Shown: positions 1 to 5,421 of the stretch, piece by piece
Layout of the letters: every line of letters starts with the position of its first letter
Position numbering within the stretch: position 1 is the stretch's first letter
Source of the DNA: Phycisphaerales bacterium
Lineage (GTDB): Bacteria; Planctomycetota; Phycisphaerae; Phycisphaerales; UBA1924
Assembly: GCA_016764015.1 (NCBI GenBank)
Contig: JAESSR010000319.1
Span: forward strand, 1 to 6,618
Length of the DNA stretch: 6,618 bases
Reading direction: 5' to 3'
Program-made: the position numbers and the translations under genes
Notes under the pieces: generated by a model
What the model was told of the DNA's origin: nothing
What the model saw: the letters and a program-made list of their open reading frames with translations, nothing else
Databases searched by the model: none

Positions 1-153
1 GCCCCCTTCGCCGGCGTAGCAATCTACAACATCCTCGAATCAAACAAAGAAGGCTCCGGCTCCCTTGTCTTCGCCCTCACCCTCGCCATCACCACCACCG
101 GAGCCCTCGGCTTCCTCTACCTCTACACCCAACTCAAAAACAAGCCCGTATAA
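1..153 (+). CDS. C-terminal end of an integral membrane protein (5' end outside window)
   Basis: Frame 1 is open from the window edge to a TAA at 151-153 and encodes 50 residues. The visible tail has a polar stretch (ILESNKEGSGS), then one hydrophobic helix of about 20 residues (LVFALTLAITTTGALGFLYL) and a short basic end (QLKNKPV). This is what the last transmembrane helix of a permease or other polytopic membrane protein looks like. Codon use is strongly biased to C in the third position (CTC, GCC, ACC, ATC, TAC), more so than in dnaA next door, which supports real coding. A hairpin terminator follows 10 bases after the stop, so this is the last gene of its transcript. It converges on dnaA. 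The family cannot be told from so little sequence. Confidence 0.7.
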   Translation, partial: APFAGVAIYNILESNKEGSGSLVFALTLAITTTGALGFLYLYTQLKNKPV

Positions 154-163
154 TCCCCAGTAG

Positions 164-187
164 AACGGGCTTCCAGCCCGTTTCTTA
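164..187 (+). terminator. Rho-independent terminator after the membrane protein gene
   Basis: A perfect 8-bp stem (AACGGGCT at 164-171, AGCCCGTT at 175-182) closes a TCC loop, and the T-rich TTTCTT overlaps its end. It lies 10 bases after the TAA at 151-153. The AA that begins the stem gives only a weak U-tract in the opposite direction, so it most likely serves the plus strand. Confidence 0.8.
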
Positions 188-204
188 AATTATCCTGCTT
201 CTGA

Positions 205-424
205 GCACATCAAGTGCCGGGTGCCCTGTTCATGCGAAGCATGTGCAGGTCTTTGAAGGTTTGAAGACATGCAGGGTGCCGTGGAGGTGTCGTCCCCGAC
301 TCCTCCACGATCTTGATCTTGACCCACAATACCAAAGACATGCAGGAGCCGAAGACGGCACCTACATGGCACCCAGAAACAGAGTAAAATCAAATGACGA
401 ATGAAGTGTTCCTACAGGGCACCC
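205..424. repeat. Cluster of palindromes and short repeats with GGGTGCC/GGCACCC cores between convergent genes
   Basis: This stretch between the membrane protein gene and the 3' end of dnaA has no convincing gene but dense structure. GGGTGCC occurs at 219-225 and 274-280. Its complement GGCACC(C) occurs at 357-362, 368-374 and 418-424, so the cores face one another. GAAGACATGCAGG (263-275) recurs as AAAGACATGCAGG (334-346), and an interrupted inverted form (GCATGT, GCAG, GTCTTT) lies at 239-254. Smaller elements are the hairpin CATGC-GAA-GCATG (231-243), the tandem TTTGAAG (252-258, 260-266) and the tandem GATCTT at 309-320. The large hairpin at 280-309 is listed separately. From memory, planctomycete genomes carry many intergenic repeats with GGGTGCCATGC-like cores; assigning this cluster to that kind is inference. 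It could be a REP-like element, a structured RNA or a transcription barrier between converging genes. Confidence 0.6.
280..309. repeat. 13-bp-arm hairpin inside the repeat cluster
   Basis: Bases 280-292 and 297-309 form a stem of 12 pairs with a single T-T mismatch (288/301) around the four-base loop TCCC. The outer arms are GTGGAGG and CCTCCAC, the inner arms GTCG and CGAC. It is the strongest secondary structure in the left part of the window. No T-run follows on either strand, so it is not a classical intrinsic terminator. It is better read as the core of a palindromic intergenic repeat or a structured RNA. Confidence 0.65.
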
Positions 425-451
425 GACATTGTCCAACTAGTTCAACCGAAC

Positions 452-2143
452 CTACTGATGCATCCGCGTCGCCATCATCTCGGCAAGTTCGCCCGCAGGC
501 ATGCCGTCGTGGGGGCAACCCACAGCAATCGGTTGAGCCGCTGCGACACGGTCTTTGAATCGCTTGGCAGCCGTGATCACCGTCGAGTGATTCGGGCGGC
601 CGATCGCGTAGGCGATCTCCGGGAAGCTCTTGCTGGTGAGGTTGCGTGCGGTATGCACGATCAACTCGCGGGCCATCACCACTTTTTTCTGTCGCCCTTT
701 ACCGGTCAAATCAGACTTTGAAACGGTCATCTCATTGCACACCCGTGAGATAATGGTCTCAAGTGCGATCGGCCCTTTGCATATCTGGTTGTCAGTCCCG
801 TCACGAAGCGACAAGGCTTTGCGAATCTGGCTCATCGTTGGGGTTCGTGAACTTCCGCCAGTTGGCGGACTGGTCGGGCTCGTGCCGTTGGAGTGGTCCA
901 TCAGCCGAGCGATCGCTTGGATTTGAAGGATCGCACCTTCGAGATCACGCACCGAAGCACCGTTGCCGATCCCAACACGATTGACAATCGTCTGAATCGC
1001 GGGTGCATCGAGGAACACGCCTCGCTTGGCAGCGATGTGTGTCACCAACCGTCTTGCGAGTTCCAGATCAGGCTCTTCGACCTTCACAACCAAGCCGGCT
1101 GCGAACCGCGAACTCAATGCCTGGTCGAGGCGTTTGATCTCGCGTGGATGAGCATCGGAAGCGAGAATGATCTTACATCCACCGAGCGAGAGCTTGTTGA
1201 ATATCTGCAACAACTCGTGCTGGGTTGCCTGCTTGCCGGCCATCAGGTGGATGTCATCGAGACACAGCAGATCGAGCCCGCGGTATTTTTTCTCGAACGC
1301 ATCAACTGATCGTGTGCGGATCGCGGTGACGAACCCGTTTGTGAACGCTTCGCCGGTGGTATAACGAACCTTGCATCCGGGGCGGAGCTGGCGGGCGTAT
1401 TGGGTTGCGCCTCTTAGGAGGTGCGTTTTGCCGACGCCACATGATCCATGAACGAATACGGGCGGGCAATCGGTACCAGCTTGGATGACCTGCTTGATGG
1501 ATTCGAGCGCGAGCCGATTGGAGCTGCCGACGAGGAAGTCGTTGAGCGAAGGGCAGCTCGGAAATCGGGCACCGTTCAATGCTCCCGCGGCTGATCCCGT
1601 CATTGCTCCATAGGGACGATTCTCGATTCGGCTCGCAAGCGGATGGGTGCCTGAAGCGGGTGCGTTGGATTGTGCATCTCGCCCGGCAGTCGTGTGTGAT
1701 GTGCCGCCGGTATTTTGAGCCGTGGTATTCCTAGAAGCGTCAACCCGGTAGCTGATCTTGGGTTCGGTGGTGCCCATCGCAAACTGAGCACCGATACGGA
1801 GCGATTCGCCCAATCGGCGTTCGATCATATCGAGTGTGAACCGATCGCCCGCGACAAGTTCGATGGTGTCGCCACTTGTGTGTGTCATTGTGACACTGCC
1901 CGAGAGGTACCGGTTCACCCGGTTGTTCCCATGCGTCGTCACCAAGTGCGCACGGACCTGTTCACAAATGTCAGACTCTGCCGTCGGCGTCATTGTTTCG
2001 GATTGCCGATTGAGCCCCGCAGGTGCCGTGTCCAGATGAGGGCGCATTTGAAAGCTCTGCTCGCCATGCTCATCGGCGGTGCTCAACTGGGCGTTGTGCT
2101 TGTGATCCCTTGTGATGTCCGAATCATTCGTTGTGTGCTGCAC
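452..2143 (-). CDS. dnaA: DnaA, chromosomal replication initiator ATPase
   Basis: DnaA binds 9-bp boxes at the replication origin and, with ATP, melts it. With the GTG at 2143 as start the protein has 563 residues. Domain I is about 55-133, a polar linker about 134-193, the AAA+ core about 194-408, and the DNA-binding domain about 458-533. Visible motifs are Walker A GSCGVGKT (233-240), Walker B LLCLDD (292-297), sensor 1 around LASD (327-330), the arginine in SSRF (346), sensor 2 VRDLEG (398-403) and the domain IV signature GRPNHSTV. Two oddities are a Ser/Thr/Gly/Pro-rich insert of about 40 residues before domain IV, and Pro-Asn where most DnaAs have Arg-Asp in the recognition loop. The start is uncertain. 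The frame is open to a GTG at 2269, but those first codons look non-coding; GTG 2143 has AAGAGG nine bases upstream, while ATG 1993 (513 residues) begins just before domain I. dnaN is not adjacent. Confidence 0.93.
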   Translation of the reverse strand: MQHTTNDSDITRDHKHNAQLSTADEHGEQSFQMRPHLDTAPAGLNRQSETMTPTAESDICEQVRAHLVTTHGNNRVNRYLSGSVTMTHTSGDTIELVAGDRFTLDMIERRLGESLRIGAQFAMGTTEPKISYRVDASRNTTAQNTGGTSHTTAGRDAQSNAPASGTHPLASRIENRPYGAMTGSAAGALNGARFPSCPSLNDFLVGSSNRLALESIKQVIQAGTDCPPVFVHGSCGVGKTHLLRGATQYARQLRPGCKVRYTTGEAFTNGFVTAIRTRSVDAFEKKYRGLDLLCLDDIHLMAGKQATQHELLQIFNKLSLGGCKIILASDAHPREIKRLDQALSSRFAAGLVVKVEEPDLELARRLVTHIAAKRGVFLDAPAIQTIVNRVGIGNGASVRDLEGAILQIQAIARLMDHSNGTSPTSPPTGGSSRTPTMSQIRKALSLRDGTDNQICKGPIALETIISRVCNEMTVSKSDLTGKGRQKKVVMARELIVHTARNLTSKSFPEIAYAIGRPNHSTVITAAKRFKDRVAAAQPIAVGCPHDGMPAGELAEMMATRMHQ

Positions 2144-2584
2144 GCTGATCTGCCTCTTGGTCGTCCTGGACCGCCCGTGTTGGTGATGCCTGCGCGATCC
2201 GATCGCGCACCATGCACACCTATGGGCGAGCAATGCTTTGTTGTCTCTCCGAGTCCTTTCACAGTGCACAATGATCGCGTGAAGTGAACAAAAAGCTCGT
2301 ACACTTGTAGCTCCAACTGGAAGAATCCAGCCGGTGTTGCAGCCGATTATTTGGGCTGTGGGTGGGTTCTGAGTGTCCCCTCAGATTCTCTTTGAAAACC
2401 TTCTCAATGAGCCCGGCGATCGAGTTGTGCATGCCTGTCAATCCTAACTGGCAAGGGAGAGCATAGAGTCTCCAAGCATGTTTCGCAACCGCTCGTTTGA
2501 CATGAAACTGGTCAGTTCATCGCTGCATGTGATGCCCTAAAGACTTAGGCGCACAAAGTTTTTTTCATCCACCATCGCGAAGAG

Positions 2585-2593
2585 TTATGCACA
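2585..2593 (+). promoter_or_regulatory. DnaA-box-like site TTATGCACA
   Basis: TTATGCACA fits the relaxed DnaA box TTATNCACA and differs by one base from the E. coli consensus TTATCCACA. It lies upstream of dnaA, 14 bp from a second, inverted box-like site. The identical nonamer occurs again at 5128-5136. DnaA binding here is inference. Confidence 0.4.
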
Positions 2594-2607
2594 TCATGGG
2601 TCAGAAA

Positions 2608-2616
2608 TGTGTACAA
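2608..2616 (-). promoter_or_regulatory. DnaA-box-like site TTGTACACA
   Basis: Read on the minus strand the site is TTGTACACA, one base away from TTATACACA. It faces the site at 2585-2593 across 14 bp. A TTGT form also occurs at 4584-4592, so TTRTNCACA may be the local version of the box. Confidence 0.35.
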
Positions 2617-2678
2617 CAAAAATCCGTGCTTAGATATCTATTTGCATCAACGCACACGCAAACGGTTTATGATTTTAT

Positions 2679-3718
2679 TCAAGCCTTTGGTCTGATCGGC
2701 GCGACGAATCCAATGCGTGCATCGAAGCATTTGAAACCCAACGATTCGTAGATCGAGAGTGCCGGCGTGTTGCGATTATCAACTGCACAAGTCACCTCAT
2801 TGAAAGCTAACGCTCCGAGTTGATCAATCGCATACGAGAGTACCGATCGCCCAAGCCCAAGCCCGCGAGCTGGGGGTGATATCCCTAGGTACACCAGTTC
2901 GACCGAGTTGCTCTGCGGTATATGCGAGAGCAGGCAGCACCCCGCGGGCTGTTCATCCTTGAAAATCAAATGCCAGCGTGTGGGATCAAACTCACCTGTG
3001 GCTCGATGTGATTCGATCACATCATCCATCGAACGCAATCCGCAGAGCTCGGGGCAGTCGAGGGTTGCCTCGTAGCTCCCTTCGAGTGCTGCAACGGGCA
3101 GGTCATGGTCAGAATCTCCAGCATTGGGATCAAGCGATCTGATCGCTCGGACAGTGACACCTGTAGGCCACACCTGTTTTTGAGCAGCGGGGGGGGGGAT
3201 AGTGTGGCCGAGCCATCCTGAGCAATCGGTTTTCGTAAATAATCGAGCTGGCCGACACAAATCATCCCGGCATCGCTGCATGCCTTATGAGCCCAGGTAT
3301 GCTCGGGTTCGATGAGCGTTTGAGCGAGTGTCACCCGCTCGGGAGCCAACGCTCTGAGCCCCTCAAGGGCAGCGATGACCGAGGCGCTGATTTCCTGAGT
3401 TTGGATTTCTTCACTCCCCAGTTCGCTCGTATTGTCTGGATTGGAAAGAAAAATCATCGCAGTCCGACCCGAGCCCAGAACCGCTAAAGCGACCTGACGA
3501 ACTCTCAGTGATGTTTTTTTAGATAACTCAGCAGAAGGATGCTCGATCACACCCCACATCAAATCCAGATCGATTCCGTGCTTGGGGGCAGACGCGAGGA
3601 GCCTTTTCGCAGCTTCTCGTCGTCCAGAAACAGCAACAAGACGCTCGGCGGCTGATAGCCTGAGCTTGCGGGGTATCTGCTGGGTTTGGATATTGGAGGT
3701 TTGAGGCATCAGAATCAT
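2679..3718 (-). CDS. Double-GNAT N-acetyltransferase, reading frame broken at a G10 tract
   Basis: GNAT enzymes move the acetyl group of acetyl-CoA to an amine; the substrate here is unknown. The N-terminal part reads in one frame from ATG 3718 (alternative ATG 3709) and, unjoined, would stop at 3017 after 233 residues. The C-terminal part reads in another frame and ends at TGA 2679. They meet at ten G:C pairs (3189-3198). Eleven, or eight, would join them; with eleven the product is 346 residues. Residues 1-173 look like a degenerate GNAT fold (ALAVLGSGRTAMIFLS, later GQLDYLRK). The C-terminal half is a clear GNAT domain with the acetyl-CoA loop ARGLGLG (284-290) and a second conserved block around NRNTPALSIYESLGF. 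The context is a single gene divergent from a secreted-protein gene. The break could be a sequencing error, a true mutation or phase variation. Confidence 0.8.
3189..3198. repeat. Homopolymer of ten G (C10 on the coding strand) at the frameshift
   Basis: The run of ten G on the plus strand is C10 in the GNAT gene, between the codons for ATL and AAQKQ. The upstream frame enters as T-CC and the downstream frame starts directly after the run at GCT, so 8 or 11 C would be in frame and 10 is not. Runs this long are prone to polymerase slippage and to sequencing error. Confidence 0.9.
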
Positions 3719-3803
3719 CTAGATACAGTGGGGGGGACTCTCGCATGATAGTGGGGAATTCGGTCGATCGCTCGGAACATGCGCGTGTTGTGTGCGAATA
3801 CAT

Positions 3804-3831
3804 TTGACGCCCAGCGAGCGTACACTACACT
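3804..3831 (+). promoter_or_regulatory. Sigma70-like promoter of the secreted-protein gene
   Basis: TTGACG (3804-3809, 5 of 6 matches to the -35 consensus) and TACACT (3826-3831, 4 of 6 matches to the -10) are 16 bp apart. Transcription would start near 3838, giving a leader of about 40 bases before the gene at 3877. It lies in the divergent intergenic region shared with the GNAT gene, for which no comparable promoter was seen. Confidence 0.55.
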
Positions 3832-3876
3832 AGTGACTCTCGAAATGACTCGAACCGATACCCTGACCCCGATGGG

Positions 3877-4560
3877 ATGTGTATGACAAGCAATCGAAGT
3901 ACAAAGATTCAAACTGTTGGTCCCAAGCTCGCACGGGCATGTCTTGCATTGGGTGCGATCGGCGCTCTTGGTGCTGGTTTACTTTTGGGGAACTCAACAC
4001 AAGCCTTTGCTGCTCCTGAGCCTTCACCAGTCGTCACCCAGTGGGAGTTCACCTTCGACAATGGCCCATTGCGTCTGGCATGGATCGAAGATGAGAACGG
4101 CAGGAACCCATATTTCTACTTCACCTACAGCGTCACCAATCACTGGGGCGGGGTGAAACTCTTTGCACCCGATGCCCAGCTGATGAGCGATAATGCAGAT
4201 GTCATCCGCTCAGGGCACGATGTCTCGACGGCTGTGACCCAGATCATTATGGAACGCCTCGATAATCCGCTCCTTGAGTCACAGTACGACATTGTTTCCA
4301 ATGTTCTCGAAGGCGTTGAGCATGCCCGTGACGGCGTGGTGATCTGGCCGGCCAATGATCTCGAAGCCGACGAAATCACCGTGTTCTTTGCAGGGCTTTC
4401 AGGTGAATCCGAGACATTTATCGTCGGCAGAGAGTCCAATGATCCTCACCGCTACAACCTCCGCAAGACCCTGATGCTCAGGTATGCGACCCCAGGGCAG
4501 ATTGAACGCCAAGGCGATACCCCCTTTGAGCTCGCTGAGAAGCGTTGGGTGATGCGGTAA
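3877..4560 (+). CDS. Secreted protein of unknown function with a Sec signal peptide
   Basis: A 227-residue protein. The N-terminus is a typical signal peptide: polar and basic residues 1-20 (two Arg, two Lys), a hydrophobic core of Ala, Leu and Gly at about 21-38, and an AFA-A cleavage site after residue 45. The mature chain of about 182 residues is mixed alpha/beta in character, acidic, and has no cysteine or further membrane helix. Recognisable stretches are WEFTFDNGPLRLAW, PYFYFTYSVTN and DEITVFFAGLSG, suggesting a beta-rich extracellular or periplasmic domain. I do not recognise the family. The ATG at 3883 (third codon) is as likely a start, since GGGA lies five bases before it. A promoter sits 45 bp upstream. 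rpmA follows on the same strand after 219 bp, too far to assume an operon. Confidence 0.85.
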   Translation: MCMTSNRSTKIQTVGPKLARACLALGAIGALGAGLLLGNSTQAFAAPEPSPVVTQWEFTFDNGPLRLAWIEDENGRNPYFYFTYSVTNHWGGVKLFAPDAQLMSDNADVIRSGHDVSTAVTQIIMERLDNPLLESQYDIVSNVLEGVEHARDGVVIWPANDLEADEITVFFAGLSGESETFIVGRESNDPHRYNLRKTLMLRYATPGQIERQGDTPFELAEKRWVMR

Positions 4561-4779
4561 GAACAGGATTTTGAGTCCACAAATGTGCACAAGGGTTCAG
4601 GGCTGAGTAATTTATCTAACCCACCCTGAGCACAGAAATTACACTGGACGAATGACGATCACAGGCCTACGCTTGCCCCCGCGACGGATTTTCGCCGCGA
4701 GCCGAATATTGACGAAGAAACCCCGATTCGGTGCTTCCATGTGAGGCACCAATGGATCAGAATGACGGAGATTTGTGTT
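4561..4779 (+). other. Intergenic leader upstream of rpmA with two possible hairpins
   Basis: No gene is seen here. GGGTT/AACCC (4593-4597 with 4618-4622) and TCAGGG/CCCTGA (4597-4602 with 4624-4629) could form alternative weak stems after the secreted-protein gene. Nearer rpmA, CGCGACG/CGCCGCG (4680-4686 with 4693-4699, one mismatch) and CCGAAT/ATTCGG (4702-4707 with 4726-4731) follow each other. Leaders of ribosomal protein genes are often structured and bind the product; for this one that is only a possibility. TTGACG at 4709-4714 resembles a -35 box, but no matching -10 was found. Confidence 0.35.
4584..4592 (-). promoter_or_regulatory. DnaA-box-like site TTGTGCACA
   Basis: On the minus strand the site reads TTGTGCACA, a TTRTNCACA match in the gap between the secreted-protein gene and rpmA. 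It is the third of four such sites in the window, all non-coding. Alone it would be weak evidence. Confidence 0.25.
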
Positions 4780-5079
4780 ATGGCACATAAAAAGGGCCAA
4801 GGCTCAACAAAGAACGGCCGCGACTCCAACCCGCAGTACCGCGGCGTGAAGCTCTACGGCGGCGAATCCGCCAAGCCAGGTTCAATCATCATCCGTCAGT
4901 GTGGAACAAAGTTCAAGCCTGGGTTCGGTGTTCGCATCGGCAAGGACGACACGCTCTACTCGGTGACGACTGGTAAGGTTGTCTTTCAGAAGAACGGCAA
5001 AGTCCATGTCGATCCATACGAAGTCGATGTTCCTCGCCCACAATGGCTCCGCGAATACCGCACCGCCCACGCAAGCTAA
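4780..5079 (+). CDS. rpmA: 50S ribosomal protein L27
   Basis: L27 is a small basic protein of the large ribosomal subunit whose N-terminus reaches the peptidyl-transferase centre. The 99-residue product opens with the family signature [17 protein letters not shown] and continues with [22 protein letters not shown] and the glycine-rich [14 protein letters not shown]. It is slightly longer than the usual 85-95 residues, through a C-terminal tail ending [11 protein letters not shown]. The start at 4780 is fixed by the family N-terminus and by GGAG nine bases upstream; the frame is open back to 4741, but those 13 codons do not belong to L27. There is no Firmicutes-type cleavable N-terminal extension. 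The gene stands alone: rplU is not upstream and obgE not downstream, unlike the common rplU-rpmA-obgE order. A strong terminator follows at 5103. Confidence 0.97.
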   Translation: MAHKKGQGSTKNGRDSNPQYRGVKLYGGESAKPGSIIIRQCGTKFKPGFGVRIGKDDTLYSVTTGKVVFQKNGKVHVDPYEVDVPRPQWLREYRTAHAS

Positions 5080-5102
5080 GGCTTGTTTATTTGAAACACT
5101 TG

Positions 5103-5129
5103 CCGCTCACCAATGTGGGCGGTTTTTTT
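5103..5129 (+). terminator. Rho-independent terminator of rpmA
   Basis: An 8-bp stem (CCGCTCAC at 5103-5110 with GTGGGCGG at 5115-5122, one G-T pair) and the loop CAAT are followed by seven T (5123-5129). It lies 23 bases after the rpmA stop and separates it from the next gene. Confidence 0.92.
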
Positions 5130-5136
5130 ATGCACA
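5128..5136 (+). promoter_or_regulatory. DnaA-box-like site TTATGCACA
   Basis: This is an exact copy of the nonamer at 2585-2593. It begins in the T-run of the rpmA terminator and lies just before the promoter of the DUF1272 gene, so the overlap with the T-run may be chance. Confidence 0.25.
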
Positions 5137-5142
5137 TGAGTA

Positions 5143-5169
5143 TTGAGCATTTCAGTTTTGTGGTATATT
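5143..5169 (+). promoter_or_regulatory. Probable promoter of the DUF1272 gene
   Basis: TTGAGC (5143-5148) and TATATT (5164-5169) are 15 bp apart, shorter than the optimal 17. The predicted start near 5176 would give a leader of only about 18 bases, beginning just before the ribosome binding site. Position between a terminator and an RBS supports it. Confidence 0.45.
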
Positions 5170-5193
5170 CATGGTCCAGGAGGGCATTGAACC

Positions 5194-5421
5194 ATGCTTG
5201 AACTTCGTCCGAACTGTGAATGCTGTGACTGTGATCTACCTCCGGAATCGAGCGAGGCGATGATCTGCAGCTTTGAATGTACTTTTTGTCGATCGTGTGT
5301 CGAGGGAAAGCTGGACAGCAAATGCCCCAACTGTGGCGGCGGGTTTGAGCCAAGACCAATCAGGGCGGCGGACAAACTCAGCAAGTATCCGGCTTCGACG
5401 AAGCGGGTTGTTTCTGGTTAG
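5194..5421 (+). CDS. DUF1272 family protein, small cysteine-rich, probably zinc-binding
   Basis: A 75-residue protein that I recognise as DUF1272 from LRPNCECCDCDLP, EAMICSFECTFC, CPNCGGGFEPRPIR and the ending KYPASTKRV. The biochemical role of the family is not known. Ten cysteines (8, 10, 11, 13, 25, 29, 32, 35, 44, 47), many in CxxC-like pairs, point to one or two structural zinc sites. There is no signal peptide or membrane segment, so it should be cytoplasmic. The start at 5194 has AGGAGG (5178-5183) at a spacing of ten bases, the best ribosome binding site in the window. It is a single gene with its own promoter. Its last 14 codons overlap the 3' end of the convergent Abi_2 gene, and no clean terminator follows. 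Confidence 0.93.
   Translation: MLELRPNCECCDCDLPPESSEAMICSFECTFCRSCVEGKLDSKCPNCGGGFEPRPIRAADKLSKYPASTKRVVSG

Larger units (their letters stand above)
2144..2678. other. dnaA upstream region, candidate origin or dnaA control region
   Basis: About 535 bp separate the dnaA start from the stop of the GNAT gene on the same strand; the part nearest dnaA (2144-2269) is also readable as an N-terminal extension of DnaA. It contains two DnaA-box-like sites (2585-2593 and 2608-2616), a weaker box (TTGTGCACT, minus strand, 2271-2263), a hairpin TCTGAG/CTCAGA at 2368-2385, a hairpin GGAGA/TCTCC at 2456-2473, the palindrome AACTG-GT-CAGTT at 2506-2517, and the perfect 10-bp palindrome TAGATATCTA at 2631-2640. 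The stretch 2613-2680 is relatively AT-rich. Bacterial origins often lie beside dnaA, and dnaA is often controlled by DnaA boxes, so either role fits. Two good boxes are few for an origin, and I see no clear sigma70 promoter reading toward dnaA. Confidence 0.35.

Noticed and set aside
190..393. 67-codon minus-strand open frame in the repeat cluster
   Set aside because: It lies fully within palindromic repeats, has a low-complexity Arg/Cys/His-rich product and no ribosome binding site.
893..1309. 138-codon plus-strand open frame
   Set aside because: It is antisense to the AAA+ core of dnaA and has no start signal.
1715..2287. 190-codon plus-strand open frame
   Set aside because: It is antisense to dnaA, whose motifs and codon pattern are clear; the product is Arg/Cys-rich and typical of an antisense shadow.
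2497..2502. TTGACA on the plus strand upstream of dnaA
   Set aside because: It has no matching -10 box and no plus-strand gene downstream.
3304..3316. GGGTTCGATGAGC, resembling a tRNA T-loop
   Set aside because: No acceptor or anticodon stem surrounds it, and it lies inside the GNAT coding sequence.
4140..4439. 99-codon minus-strand open frame
   Set aside because: It is antisense to the secreted-protein gene; the Ser-rich composition reflects complementary codons.
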